A stretch of DNA of 17,881 nt from positions 1 to 17,881 of the forward strand of contig CAMLNE010000042.1 of the NCBI GenBank assembly GCA_946481265.1, read 5' to 3'. Both the position numbers and the translations under genes were made by a program. This stretch comes from an uncultured Panacagrimonas sp. GTDB lineage: Bacteria > Pseudomonadota > Gammaproteobacteria > Nevskiales > Nevskiaceae. How positions within the stretch are numbered: the stretch's first letter is position 1; the number at the start of each line of letters is the position of its first letter. This document shows positions 1 through 8,349 of this stretch, in pieces. Below the pieces are notes generated by a model. The model saw only the letters and a program-made list of their open reading frames with translations, was not told where the DNA came from and did not search any database.

Positions 1-339
1 CTGCGCGCCGCGGCCGATGTGGATCATGTCCTCGTGGCCCTCGGTCGTGATGAAACCGATGCGGGGACCCTGGCGCTGCAGCAGGCGGTTGAGCGCCACC
101 GTCGTCGAGTAACGGACGATGTCGATGCGCGGCAGCAGTTCCTCGATCGTGAGGCCCACCTTCTCGGCACCCGATTCGACGGCGTTGACGAAGCCGACCG
201 ACAGATCGTGCGGCGTCGTCGGCGATTTGACGATGGTGCGCTCGCCGTCGAGCGTGAGCACGAAGTCGGTGAAGGTGCCGCCGACATCGATGTCGATGGA
301 GTTCATCATCGACGTGGTCTTGGTCTTGCTCGCGCTCAT
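1..339 (-). CDS. HyuA-like ketone carboxylase subunit, N-terminal part (runs off the left edge)
   Basis: Only the first 113 codons are present. The protein belongs to the hydantoinase A / 5-oxoprolinase family, whose members in acetone and acetophenone carboxylases bind ATP and help phosphorylate the carboxylation partners. Visible is the first phosphate-binding motif of the actin-like ATPase fold, DIDVGGTFTD at about residues 16-25, then the family pattern SPTTPHD and the conserved RYSTTVALN. The ATG overlaps the stop codon of the upstream small subunit (ATGA), with GGAGG seven bases before it, so this start is well supported despite a second Met pair at residues 11-12. The overlap implies translational coupling. 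It is a paralogue of the complete HyuA-like gene at 1848-3842, so the operon encodes two different HyuA chains, as acetophenone carboxylase does. The true substrate cannot be told from this fragment. Confidence 0.88.
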   Translation of the reverse strand, partial: MSASKTKTTSMMNSIDIDVGGTFTDFVLTLDGERTIVKSPTTPHDLSVGFVNAVESGAEKVGLTIEELLPRIDIVRYSTTVALNRLLQRQGPRIGFITTEGHEDMIHIGRGAQ

Positions 340-719
340 GCCACGTCCTCCGCGATCACCAGCTTGCCGTCCTTCACGCCCAGGTCGCCCGACTCGAGAC
401 GCTTCCGGAGACTGTCGACATCGAGTTCGATGTCGTGCGTGATGGGATGGCCCGGCGGCAGGTACTCGGTCTCGATCTGCCGGCCGCAGCTCGGGCAGTA
501 GAACTCGAGGATGCGCGACCAGTCCGGGTCGGGCGAAAAGCTGTAGGCGCCCTCCAGCACCGGCGCATGGATCTCGCGCGGATCGCGCTCGGCGACCAGG
601 CAGCCTCTCTTGTAGTTCTCGCGCGCCGAAATCAGCGGATGCTCACAGCTGTGGCAGAGCCACAGCTCGCGGTCGATGTCGAGGTCGAGATACTCGGTGA
701 AGCGGATGCGCGGTGTCAC
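336..719 (-). CDS. Small zinc-ribbon subunit of an acetone/acetophenone carboxylase-like enzyme
   Basis: A 127-residue acidic protein with two CxxC pairs, C22-x2-C25 and C75-x2-C78, which would bind one zinc. It resembles the small (gamma-type) subunit of acetone and acetophenone carboxylases (Acetone_carb_G-like), a structural component of the carboxylase core. The gene lies directly before a HyuA-like subunit and overlaps its start by four bases, which supports the assignment. I chose the GTG at 719 because a strong GGAGGAGGAA stands six bases before it. A TTG 24 bases further out is also in frame, but the ribosome binding site would then lie inside the coding region. An inverted-repeat element separates it from the hydrolase gene upstream. 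The family call rests on the cysteine spacing, size and context rather than a catalytic motif. Confidence 0.8.
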   Translation of the reverse strand: MTPRIRFTEYLDLDIDRELWLCHSCEHPLISARENYKRGCLVAERDPREIHAPVLEGAYSFSPDPDWSRILEFYCPSCGRQIETEYLPPGHPITHDIELDVDSLRKRLESGDLGVKDGKLVIAEDVA

Positions 720-747
720 GGTGTGTTCCTCCTCCAACGTCAACGGC

Positions 748-858
748 TAACGCAGAGGCGCAAAGAACAGCGAAAAGGAGGACGCAAAGAGATTGGAGGA
801 ATCTTTACCAACAAATCTTTGCGTCCTTTCTTTTCATCTTTGCGCCTTTGCGCTTGCC
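748..858. repeat. Imperfect inverted repeat built of CGCAAAG units (MITE-like or structural repeat)
   Basis: The left arm (about 748-792) and the reverse complement of the right arm (about 814-856) align over some 43 bases with few differences. Both carry GGCGCAAAG followed about 20 bases later by GGACGCAAAG. The loop is roughly 20 bases. Base composition is A-rich on one arm and T-rich on the other, unlike the GC-rich genes around it. It fills almost the whole gap between the hydrolase stop (860-862) and the small carboxylase subunit. Similar CGCAAAG-rich intergenic elements occur in other proteobacterial genomes to my knowledge, but I cannot name the family. No transposase is present. In the operon mRNA it would form a long hairpin. 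Confidence 0.75.
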
Positions 859-859
859 T

Positions 860-1741
860 TCATCTTTTAAGGTGCTCGGTGAAGAACTCCGCCGCGACCT
901 TCGCGGACGGCGCCACCCATTCGGGCGTGTAGATCTGGTAATGCGTGATCGGGTACTGCACCCACTTCTTGGGCTCGCCCGCCTTGTCGAACACGGCCTT
1001 GTAGCCGTCGATCTTGCACAGGTCGTCCTTCTCGGCACCGATCAGCATCAGCGCGCGCGGCGAGATCTTGTGGACCACGTCGATCGGGCGGTATTCGAGC
1101 GTCCCTTCGGCCGACTGCCAGGGAATCTCGCAGTAGAAGTCCGGCATCACCTTGAGCGCTTCGGCGAAGAATTCCTTGGTCTGCGGGCTGGCCAGCAGGC
1201 TCGCGGTGTCGGCGCCACTGCCCTTGCCGGTGAGCACGCGCTGCGTGCGGTCCTCGGCGATCTTCGCGAGCAGCGCCTTGCGCTCCTCGGGCGTGCGGAT
1301 GTCCATCATCAGCCGCCAGCCGTCACCGAAACCGACCTGCCCCACCGCGCACTTCACGCGCTCGTCGATGCCCGCCGTGTAGACGACGTGCGCGCCGCCG
1401 TTGGAGGTGCCCCAGATGCCGATCTGGTCCGGGTTCACCTCGTCCTGCGCCTGCAGATAGGTGATGGCGTTGCGGATGTCGTCGATCTGCTCGAGCGCCT
1501 GGATGCGCCACTTCGGTCCTTCGCTGCCATTGAAGCCGCGGTAGTCGAAGGTCAGGCAGGGAAAGCCGGCGGCGACGAAGACCTTGGCGTAGTCCGGCAG
1601 GATCAGCGGGCGGATGCCGCTGTAGCCGTGACACAGCACGATCCCCGGGCGCTTTTCCCCCTTCTTCATGTCGTCGGGCAGGAAGTAGTCGCCGACGATC
1701 TTGAAACCTTCACTGTAGAAATGAACTTCGCGCTGTTTCAT
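860..1741 (-). CDS. Alpha/beta hydrolase (dienelactone hydrolase-like), inside the carboxylase operon
   Basis: A 293-residue alpha/beta hydrolase, probably cytosolic because no signal peptide or membrane segment is seen. The nucleophile elbow is GTSNG with Ser113. The oxyanion region is CHGYSG (residues 37-42). The acid is probably Asp239 or Asp240 in GAEKDD, and the base His267 in ITHYQ, giving a full Ser-Asp-His triad in the right order with a lid region between about 140 and 210. The start at 1741 follows GAGGAG by a good distance; longer in-frame starts at 1765 and 1801 lack such a site. It lies between two subunits of a ketone carboxylase-like enzyme, with 106 bases to the upstream HyuA gene. 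It may hydrolyse an ester, lactone or 1,3-diketo product formed in the same pathway. The substrate is unknown. Confidence 0.88.
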   Translation of the reverse strand: MKQREVHFYSEGFKIVGDYFLPDDMKKGEKRPGIVLCHGYSGIRPLILPDYAKVFVAAGFPCLTFDYRGFNGSEGPKWRIQALEQIDDIRNAITYLQAQDEVNPDQIGIWGTSNGGAHVVYTAGIDERVKCAVGQVGFGDGWRLMMDIRTPEERKALLAKIAEDRTQRVLTGKGSGADTASLLASPQTKEFFAEALKVMPDFYCEIPWQSAEGTLEYRPIDVVHKISPRALMLIGAEKDDLCKIDGYKAVFDKAGEPKKWVQYPITHYQIYTPEWVAPSAKVAAEFFTEHLKR

Positions 1742-1847
1742 CGAAATGCTCCTCGTTCGTGCCATCCGACAGGGATCGGCTGGCACAGAGGTTGGCAGCA
1801 AGAAGCAGGCATGACCGCTTGGGGCGAACCCGATGCGCCGGGCCCGC

Positions 1848-3842
1848 TCAGGCGCCCTTCTTCATCGCCGCGTTGCCGTAGGCGTCGACCGTCAACACCC
1901 ATCCGGGCGGCACCGGGCAGGTCAGCGTGGCGCCGTTGATCATCGCGGGGCCGGTGACGGTGTCGCCGACATTGAGCTGTTCCCATACATGGGCGGGCAG
2001 CGGCTCGGCACCGCGACCGTTGAACTGCATCGGCCGCGTCGCGGGCTTGACGCTCTCGCGCCGCTCATCGCGCTTCTGCAGCTGCTTGGCGCCGACCTCG
2101 AAGCGGGCCGTCAGGCGCAGCAGCATCAGCGGCTCGCCTCCCTTGTCGAGACCGGCGGCGCCGATCGCCCGGGTCGCGGCCGCGACGAACTCGCTGGGGC
2201 TGCCTGCGCTGGCGGCCTGCGCCAGCTCGAAGCGGCAGCTGCCCGTCACGTTCGCGTCGCGACCGAATTCGAGTTCGTAGCGATAGATCGCGGCGGCCGG
2301 GTCGAAGCCCTCTCCCTGCAGATCGCGCACGGCCTGGGTATGCAGGCGCTCGGCAGTCTTGAGGATCGCGTCCTGATGGGCCGGCTGCCACTCGAGGCCG
2401 ACACCGCGCTCGTACACATGCGCCACATCCGACACCGAGGAGCCGAAGGCGCCGAACACGGGACCGAAGTCGAAGGCAAACGCGCGCGAGATTCCCAGGC
2501 GTTCGGCCACCAGCGCGCCGAACATCGGACCGTTGCCGCCGAACGCGAACAGGGCCGGGCTGCCGGCCTCGATCTTCGCCTCGGCCAGGGTGCTGGCGAT
2601 CAGCTCGGCCATGACGGTGACCGCCTCGTCGCGGATCAGCAGCGCGGCCTGTTCGACCGACAGGCTCAGGGGCTTGGCGATCTTCGAGTCGATCACCTTC
2701 CGGGCGTGCTCCACCGAAAGGTTGCGACGCCCCCCCAGGAAGCTGGCAGGGTCCAGGTAGCCGAGCAGCAGGATGGCATCGGTCAGGGTGGCTTCACGCC
2801 CTCCCAGCGCATAGCAGGCCGGGCCGGGCGCAGCGCCCTGGCTCTCGGGGCCCAGGCGCAGGCGGCCGTCCTTCACGCGCGCCACCGAGCCGCCGCCGAT
2901 CGCCGCGGAGCGCAGCATGGCGAACGAGGTCTGCACGGGAATCTCCATGAGATTGCCGCCGCGCTGGTAGACCGGTTCGCCCTTGCGCACGATCGAGCAC
3001 TTGGTCGTGGTGCCGCCGACATCGAAGCAGACCACGTCCTCGAGCCGGTATTCGCGCGCCACGAAGGCGCCGCCGAAGGTGCCGAACACCGGGCCGGATT
3101 CGATCGTGTCGACCGCCTTGGTCTTGCCGATGCGCGCCACGCCGCCGCTGGTCTGGCCGATCAGCAGGGTGCCGCGCCAGCCGAACTCGTCGCGCAGCAC
3201 GTCCTCCGCCTTGAACAGCGAGGTGGCCAGCCGCGAGTGCGTGTAGGCGTTCATCGCCGAGTAGTGGGCCCGCGTCTGGTCGTGGCCGATCTGCGCCATC
3301 TCGGAGCCGAGCAGCACCGGCACGGAACCGATGATGTGGTCCGGATACTGGCTCTCGATCACCTGCTTGATCGCGACCTCGCCGCGGTTGTCGGGAAAGC
3401 TGCCGGCCAGCGCCACGCAGATGCGGCGCACGCCGGATTCGAGCAGGGACTTCACGCCGAGCAGGATGTCCTTGGGCTGCGGGTTCTCAGGCAGGCCGAT
3501 CACGGCGTCGGCGGCGACGAGTTCGTCGATGATCGCGGAGCGGCCCTGGCCGTACAGGTCTTGCTCGTGGCCCCGCGTCACCAGCAGGCCGACCTTGGCG
3601 CCGCGACGTTCGGCCAGCACATTGGTGGTGATCGTCGACGACCAGCGGATCAGCGAGACGCGCGGCAGGAATGCCTCCAGCGTGTCGACCCCGTACAGCT
3701 TGCCGGCCTCCTTCAGGCAGGCCTGGAACGAGACCGTGAAATCGTGCGGCGTGGTGTCGACCTTGATGCAGTGGCGCGTCGCGCCATCGGTGATCAAGGC
3801 ATCGGTCATCGTGCCGCCCGTATCGATGTCGATCGTGAGCAT
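1848..3842 (-). CDS. HyuA-like ATP-binding subunit of a ketone carboxylase (acetone/acetophenone carboxylase type)
   Basis: A 664-residue, roughly 70-kDa member of the hydantoinase A / 5-oxoprolinase family. The actin-like ATPase motifs are intact: phosphate-1 [10 protein letters not shown] (5-14), phosphate-2 [10 protein letters not shown] (272-281), and the IGGGS turn (315-319). The family pattern [13 protein letters not shown] (336-348) and a C-terminal domain ending with a [14 protein letters not shown] segment complete the expected layout, so it looks full length. In this family the subunit uses ATP in carboxylation or hydrolysis of ketones, hydantoins or oxoproline. GAGGAG about ten bases ahead of the ATG supports the start. 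It is the first gene of the minus-strand operon; 163 bases separate it from the gene upstream. The neighbouring small zinc-type subunit and second HyuA copy favour a ketone carboxylase over a hydantoinase. The HyuB partner must lie outside the window. Confidence 0.9.
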   Translation of the reverse strand: MLTIDIDTGGTMTDALITDGATRHCIKVDTTPHDFTVSFQACLKEAGKLYGVDTLEAFLPRVSLIRWSSTITTNVLAERRGAKVGLLVTRGHEQDLYGQGRSAIIDELVAADAVIGLPENPQPKDILLGVKSLLESGVRRICVALAGSFPDNRGEVAIKQVIESQYPDHIIGSVPVLLGSEMAQIGHDQTRAHYSAMNAYTHSRLATSLFKAEDVLRDEFGWRGTLLIGQTSGGVARIGKTKAVDTIESGPVFGTFGGAFVAREYRLEDVVCFDVGGTTTKCSIVRKGEPVYQRGGNLMEIPVQTSFAMLRSAAIGGGSVARVKDGRLRLGPESQGAAPGPACYALGGREATLTDAILLLGYLDPASFLGGRRNLSVEHARKVIDSKIAKPLSLSVEQAALLIRDEAVTVMAELIASTLAEAKIEAGSPALFAFGGNGPMFGALVAERLGISRAFAFDFGPVFGAFGSSVSDVAHVYERGVGLEWQPAHQDAILKTAERLHTQAVRDLQGEGFDPAAAIYRYELEFGRDANVTGSCRFELAQAASAGSPSEFVAAATRAIGAAGLDKGGEPLMLLRLTARFEVGAKQLQKRDERRESVKPATRPMQFNGRGAEPLPAHVWEQLNVGDTVTGPAMINGATLTCPVPPGWVLTVDAYGNAAMKKGA

Positions 3843-4005
3843 CGGCAGACTCTCCTCGTTGCGGTCTCGCGGTCCCGGAAGGACGCGCGGATCGCGTTAT
3901 CGTTGCAGCAAGGTTAGTCAGCCGGCACCGGGGCCGTCAGCTGGACCGATTCCCTAAGGATCTAGGCGAAAACCCGTAGTGCGGCGCAACACGACCGCGC
4001 CAGAC

Positions 4006-4989
4006 CTACAGCAAGCCCTCGGCCACGAGCCAGGCGTGGGAGTCCGCCACCATGTCGCGCAGGGGGCGCGAGTGATAGCCCAGGTCGTGGCGCGCCCGCG
4101 CATCGTCGCAGCGGTAGTCGACGGTGAAGACCTCGATGACCTCCGGTGTGTAGATCGTGGAGGAGCCGAGCACGGCGGCGATCTCGGACTGCAGCCGCGC
4201 GTAGCGCATCAGCAGATCGTTCGGCAGGCGGCGCGCGACGTGGTCGATGCCAAGGCATCCGGCCATTGCCTCGAGCACCGTGTGCAGGTCCGCCTCGGCG
4301 CCGCCGAGGATGTAGTGGGCACCGCGGGCGCCGTGGCTCGCGGCGGCCAGGTGTGCGGCGACCACGTCCTCCACATGACACCAGGTCATGGTCCCGCGAT
4401 CCGGCGTGTAGGGCATCAGGCCGTCGCGCAGCAGAAAGAAGAATGCGCCCCAGGTGGTGCGATCGTAGGGGCCCAGGATGCCGGCGGGATTGAGGACGGT
4501 TGCGTGCAGACCGTCGCGTGCGGCTGCGCGCACAAGCTCCTCAGCCTGCCACTTGCTGCGCGCGTAGTTCATCGTGGACTGCGTCGCCAGCTGCGGCGTG
4601 GCCTCGGTGATGATTCCCTCGTGAGCACCGTAGGTCCCCAGCGTCGAGGTGTAGACGAAGCGGCGCGCACCGCGCTCGCGCGCCGCTTCGAGCATGTGCC
4701 GCGTGCCCTCCACGTTGATGCGGGTCTGCTCGCGATCCCCGGCGGCCTGGAAACTCAGGTCCGAGGCGACATGGAACACCGCGTCGACGCCGGCGGGCAT
4801 CGCCGCCCGCACCGAGGCGCCATCGACCAGGTCGCCCACCACCCGCTGCACCGGGAACCGGCCGAGGACGCTCAGGTCGGAGCTGGGACGGTGCAGGACG
4901 GTGACGTTCCAGCCAGACCTCACCAGGTGCCCGACCAGGTTGGTACCGACGAAACCGGTGCCTCCGGTCACGAACGCGGTTCGGGTCAC
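4006..4989 (-). CDS. Extended SDR, dihydroflavonol reductase/epimerase-like NAD(P)-dependent oxidoreductase
   Basis: A 327-residue Rossmann protein. The extended-SDR glycine motif TGGTGFVG is at 8-15, followed by the DL pair at 53-54 (GDLVDGAS) that contacts the adenine ring. The catalytic motif is Y142-x3-K146 (YARSK), with Ser/Thr near 114-116 (YTSTLGTYG). It resembles the dihydroflavonol-4-reductase/3-beta-HSD/HpnA group, which reduce or oxidise carbonyl and hydroxyl groups on bulky substrates. The GTG start at 4989 has GGAGGG about seven bases upstream and lies directly before the Rossmann strand; a longer frame to 5136 would add a basic stretch with no domain and would cross the terminator at 5105-5128. 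It is therefore a separate transcription unit from the repeat protein. The exact substrate is unknown. Confidence 0.85.
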   Translation of the reverse strand: MTRTAFVTGGTGFVGTNLVGHLVRSGWNVTVLHRPSSDLSVLGRFPVQRVVGDLVDGASVRAAMPAGVDAVFHVASDLSFQAAGDREQTRINVEGTRHMLEAARERGARRFVYTSTLGTYGAHEGIITEATPQLATQSTMNYARSKWQAEELVRAAARDGLHATVLNPAGILGPYDRTTWGAFFFLLRDGLMPYTPDRGTMTWCHVEDVVAAHLAAASHGARGAHYILGGAEADLHTVLEAMAGCLGIDHVARRLPNDLLMRYARLQSEIAAVLGSSTIYTPEVIEVFTVDYRCDDARARHDLGYHSRPLRDMVADSHAWLVAEGLL

Positions 4990-5104
4990 GCCGGCCCTCC
5001 GTTGCGATGCGCGCGGCCGCGGGCCCTGCGGCATCACGCGGGGTCTGGAATCCGCCACGAGCCTCCTGTACGCGCGCCCGCATGTCAACGCGGCCGGTCC
5101 CCTG

Positions 5105-5128
5105 AAAAAGCCCCGCCGCGGCGGGGCT
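5105..5128 (-). terminator. Intrinsic terminator after the repeat-protein gene
   Basis: A perfect 20-base GC palindrome (5109-5128, half-site agccccgccg) is followed on the minus strand by five T. It stands 27 bases past the stop codon of the exported repeat protein and ends its transcript before the SDR gene. Confidence 0.85.
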
Positions 5129-5154
5129 CCGGGCATCGGCCAGGGCCGGTTCGC

Positions 5155-6057
5155 TCAGTCGGTGCCCAGCGTGCTGGAGTCGTTGAGACCCAGGAAGCCG
5201 TTGTCGCCCGGATCGCGGTTGCGGTCGGTCCCCAGCGTGCTCGAATCGCCGGCGCCGAACAGACCGCCGTCGTTGTCCCGGTTGTCGTCGGTGCCCAGGG
5301 TGCTGGAATCGTCCACCCCGAGGAAGCCGTTGTCGTCATCGTCGTTGGTGTCGCGCTCGGTCCCGCGCAGGCGTTCACGACGGCGCTCGCGGGCGTCTTC
5401 CAGGCGCGCGAGACGATCCTCGCGGAGTTCCTGGAGCCGTTCCTGGCGCTGCTCGCGCGCGTCCTGCGCATCGGCTGCCAGGGCGGCCAGAAGACCTTGC
5501 CGGTCTTGCCTCATCTCTTCCATGCGTTCCCGCCGCTCTTCCCTGGCTTCGCGGGCGTCTTCGGCTGCATCGCGCAGGCCGTCGAGCAGCGCCACGCGGT
5601 TCTCGCGTCGCTCTTCGCGGCGTTCCTCGCCCGCCTCGCGCAGGCTCTCGAGCAGGTTGACGCGGTTTTCGCGACGCTGTTCGCGGGCATCGCGCAGGGC
5701 CTCGAGCAGCGGCCGCTCACCGCGCTCGAGCCCCGGCAGGGCCGGCAGGCCCTGCTCGCCGCTGGGCTCGAGCAGGGCCAGCAGCCCGTCGCCGCCAAGC
5801 AGCGATGCGTCCGAGCCCTCGGTCCGCAGGTTCAGGCGCAGGTTGAGACGGTTGTCGTCGCCCGTCAGATCACCGAGTGCCCCCAGTGTCCCGGTCAAGG
5901 TCTGGTCGACGGCGCCGGTGAGGTTGTGCACCAGCCCCTGCAGGCCAGCGCCGTTGCCGATCGGCCTCAGTGCGACGGTCTGGGCCTGTGCCGCGCCGGT
6001 GCACAGCATCACCGCCGCGGCGAGCGGCTTCAGGAAAAAGCGTGGGGTTGTCTTCAT
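5155..6057 (-). CDS. Exported Arg/Glu-rich coiled-coil protein with three C-terminal DSSTLGTD repeats; function unknown
   Basis: I do not recognise a family for this 300-residue protein. Residues 1-25 form a Sec signal peptide: basic N-region, Ala-rich core, AQA before Q26. Residues 30-110 are Leu/Gly-rich, with NLTGAVDQTLTGTLG suggesting amphipathic repeats. Residues 117-231 are an extremely charged helical stretch of imperfect units of about 22-32 residues, each opening with an LLxxLR-like segment and continuing with RE-rich runs such as REERRENR. An Asp-rich linker (about 237-242) leads to three 15-residue repeats ending in DSSTLGTD at 243-257, 264-278 and 286-300, so the last repeat is the C-terminus. 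AGGAG about ten bases before the ATG supports the start. Terminators flank it on both sides, so it is probably monocistronic with its own promoter in the 420-base leader. It is probably periplasmic or surface-associated. Confidence 0.85.
   Translation of the reverse strand: MKTTPRFFLKPLAAAVMLCTGAAQAQTVALRPIGNGAGLQGLVHNLTGAVDQTLTGTLGALGDLTGDDNRLNLRLNLRTEGSDASLLGGDGLLALLEPSGEQGLPALPGLERGERPLLEALRDAREQRRENRVNLLESLREAGEERREERRENRVALLDGLRDAAEDAREAREERRERMEEMRQDRQGLLAALAADAQDAREQRQERLQELREDRLARLEDARERRRERLRGTERDTNDDDDNGFLGVDDSSTLGTDDNRDNDGGLFGAGDSSTLGTDRNRDPGDNGFLGLNDSSTLGTD
5158..5331 (-). repeat. Three tandem 63-66-bp repeats coding the DSSTLGTD units
   Basis: The 3' end of the exported protein gene holds three units with a spacing of 21-22 codons. 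The protein cores are near-identical (FLG or LFG, then DSSTLGTD), while DNA identity is lower at third positions. That indicates selection on the peptide rather than a very recent duplication. The Asp/Asn/Arg linkers between units vary. Confidence 0.85.
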
Positions 6058-6300
6058 CGATGATGGCTCCTGGAAACAAGGGAAATGGAACGGCTGACGT
6101 TCAGGTTCATCGTCGAGACATCCGTCCCACGATGCGTAGCCGCGGTTTCGCAGGTGCCGTGCCCGCACTGGCGGGGCGCATCGGCCTCCCATCACTGCGC
6201 GACGCATAGTCGATGCGGGGCGCCGGCTCGTTTTGCACCGGGCGGACGACCGGAGCGCCCCCGGCCGCGGGTGATGCGAAGCAAGCGCGCGGACCGGCGC

Positions 6301-6356
6301 GCATTTCATCGAGCGCTGCGAGGCGAAGCCTCGAAGCGTGGCGCTATCGAAGATGC
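6301..6356. repeat. Imperfect palindrome in the leader of the repeat-protein gene
   Basis: The 420-base gap 6058-6477 holds no convincing gene. Besides the porin terminator at its right end it contains this nested palindrome: gcat/atgc outside, atcgagcgc against gcgctatcga in the middle, and a cgaggc-gaa-gcctcg hairpin at 6319-6333 in the core. It could be an RNA structure in the 5' leader of the exported protein, or a REP-like repeat. I see no clear sigma70 promoter in the gap. Confidence 0.5.
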
Positions 6357-6427
6357 TCAGGGCGGGAATCGAGTCGCGCTCGTGCGTGCTCGGCCCGCCC
6401 TGCCCATTCCACGACCGGCTCCAGAGC

Positions 6428-6456
6428 AAAAAAACCGGCGGCCTCGCGGCCGCCGG
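6428..6456 (-). terminator. Intrinsic terminator of the DUF1302-like gene
   Basis: A perfect nine-base stem (ccggcggcc at 6435-6443, ggccgccgg at 6448-6456) with loop tcgc is followed on the minus strand by seven T. It stands 21 bases past the stop codon of the outer-membrane protein gene. Confidence 0.9.
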
Positions 6457-6477
6457 CTCGGTCACCTCACCGCAAAC

Positions 6478-8349
6478 TCAGAACTGGTAGCCGATGCGGA
6501 CCGCCAGCTCGTCAGCGTATTCCAGCGTCTGGATGATGTTCTCGTTGTCGTCTCCATGCAGGTTCCCCTGCAGGAAGTTGTAGAACACCTCGAAGGTCCA
6601 GGTGGTGTTGGGCGCATAACGCAGGGCGGGCTGCACCAGGATGCCGCCACGCGTGTCGTAGAGCACCGCCCCATCGAAGCGCCAGGCCAGCGTGGGCGAG
6701 GGCTGCTGCATGGCGAACACCAGGCCGTTCCAGCCGCCGTCGACACCGGGGGCGACCCGGTCACGATTACCTCCCATGCCGCTCAGGTGCCGGCCGTACA
6801 GGTCAGACTCGGTGCGATGCATCCACTGGAACACCAGGTAGGTCGCCGGGAAGCTCTGGCTGAAGCGCTGGTACTTTTCCAGCACCAGGGCGCCGATCCA
6901 TTCGTCTTCCTCGATGTACTCGTGCGAGAGCGTCGGGTTGGTGAAGTTGCGATCCGGCGTGAACGTCGCCTCCAGGTTCAGGATCAGCTGGTCGAAGAAC
7001 GAGCCGGGCGCGGCGCTGAACACGTAGCCCACACCGGCGCCGATGTTGGTCTCGCGCTTGTACTCGCGCGCGAGGTGACCGCGCAGACCCCCGGAGAGCT
7101 GGAAGAACAGGTCGAGTTCTGCTGCCGCCAGTTCCTGGGTCGGCACCGAGGCGGCGCCCAGCAGTGCGGTGGCAGGAAACTCGTCGATGCTCGCGTTGAG
7201 CCCGGTCAGGCCGTTGAGCCGTGCGTTGCCGGAAAAGGCGAACCATTCCTGCGCCGACACCACGCCAGTCGGATCCACCTCGAAGGCGGTGTCCTGCAGG
7301 ATCGCGCCCGACCCGGGCAGGGGCGCGATGTCGCGATTGACACCCGCCCGCGTCCAGCGAAACACGCCGTCCGGGTTGTAGCGGCGCGTCACCGCGAACT
7401 GCGTGCTCAGCGCACCGAAGTTGCCGCGCGCGCGGATACCGCCGTTGAACTTGTCGTCGTAGTTGACATTCCACTGGTCGTGGATCGTGAACTGCGAGGC
7501 GATCGTGTTGTACGGCGTGTTGGCGTTGGGATAGATCGTCGGCAGGAAGTGCTGCACGAAGGCGTCCACTTCCCATTGCGTGGAGGCTTGCCAGGTGGTG
7601 CGGATGCCCAGCGATCCGATGCGCTCGTCGGCGTATTCCTCGGGCGTGTAATCGACGAACAGGTGACGGCGCAGGTCCAGGCCGTTGGGCAGATCGAGCA
7701 CGCGGAAGAACAGGGCCTGGCCCCAGGCGATCTGCTGTTGTCCCATGCGAATGAGCAGCGGACCGCTCTGGTAGTCCAGGTACAGCGACTGCAGGTCGAC
7801 CATGTAGCGCCGGCCCGCGATCTCGAGCGGGTTGGTACTGCCGCCGTCGCGATACTTGCGGTACTCGAAGTACTCGGGTTCCTGGTAGTTGAAGCCCGCC
7901 GGATCGGCCCCGGGAACATCGTCCGGATCGAATTCGTCGTAGGGCGCGTAATCGAAGATGCCGCGGACTCGGGCGAAGAGACGGAAGTTGTCGCTCAGCG
8001 CACCGGTGAGGTCGAATTGGCCTCGCAGCTGCATGAGGTTCCATTCGTTGTCGGCCGGCTCGCCGCTGCGCACGACGGTATCCGCACTGCCGCCGAGCAG
8101 GCTGCTGTCGCGCGCAACCTCCTTGCCGTTGAACGGGTTGCCGCGCTGGTTGACGATGTTCTCGTCATTGGTCGTGCGCAGCGCGGACTCGAAACGGACG
8201 AACCCGCCGGTGGTCCACGAGATTCCGCCGCTGTCCTGGGGTTCGGGAGGATCGTCCTGTGCGAAGGCAGGCAGCGCGGCGGCTCCTGTTCCCAACGACA
8301 GTGCCGCAATACAACAGCGCATCGCCTTGCCGCCGACCTGAATCGCCAT
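6478..8349 (-). CDS. DUF1302-like outer-membrane beta-barrel protein
   Basis: A 623-residue exported protein. A signal peptide ends in ALPAFA (cleavage after residue 30). The mature part opens with strands of the GGFVRFES type and continues with alternating aromatic beta-strands, for example LRGQFDLTG and FRLFARVRGIFDY. It ends in IGYQF, the terminal Phe that the BAM machinery recognises. Pattern and length fit the DUF1302 family, often seen in proteobacteria that degrade steroids, aromatics or hydrocarbons and usually paired with a DUF1329 lipoprotein; none is visible here. Two ATGs are adjacent (8352, 8349). AGGAG is only three bases from the first but six from the second, so I chose the second. 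It probably forms a channel or import route for a hydrophobic substrate. The ribosome binding site lies in a hairpin, described separately. Confidence 0.85.
   Translation of the reverse strand: MAIQVGGKAMRCCIAALSLGTGAAALPAFAQDDPPEPQDSGGISWTTGGFVRFESALRTTNDENIVNQRGNPFNGKEVARDSSLLGGSADTVVRSGEPADNEWNLMQLRGQFDLTGALSDNFRLFARVRGIFDYAPYDEFDPDDVPGADPAGFNYQEPEYFEYRKYRDGGSTNPLEIAGRRYMVDLQSLYLDYQSGPLLIRMGQQQIAWGQALFFRVLDLPNGLDLRRHLFVDYTPEEYADERIGSLGIRTTWQASTQWEVDAFVQHFLPTIYPNANTPYNTIASQFTIHDQWNVNYDDKFNGGIRARGNFGALSTQFAVTRRYNPDGVFRWTRAGVNRDIAPLPGSGAILQDTAFEVDPTGVVSAQEWFAFSGNARLNGLTGLNASIDEFPATALLGAASVPTQELAAAELDLFFQLSGGLRGHLAREYKRETNIGAGVGYVFSAAPGSFFDQLILNLEATFTPDRNFTNPTLSHEYIEEDEWIGALVLEKYQRFSQSFPATYLVFQWMHRTESDLYGRHLSGMGGNRDRVAPGVDGGWNGLVFAMQQPSPTLAWRFDGAVLYDTRGGILVQPALRYAPNTTWTFEVFYNFLQGNLHGDDNENIIQTLEYADELAVRIGYQF

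Noticed and set aside
1833..3917. A 694-codon open frame on the plus strand opposite the HyuA-like gene
   Set aside because: It is a shadow of the minus-strand gene in GC-rich DNA. Its translation is low-complexity, rich in Arg, Ala, Gly and His, with no domain, whereas the minus strand encodes a full HyuA protein.
5155..5331. The DSSTLGTD repeats as a CRISPR-like or minisatellite array
   Set aside because: There are only three units, in frame, conserved at the protein level and diverged at silent positions, so they are protein repeats.
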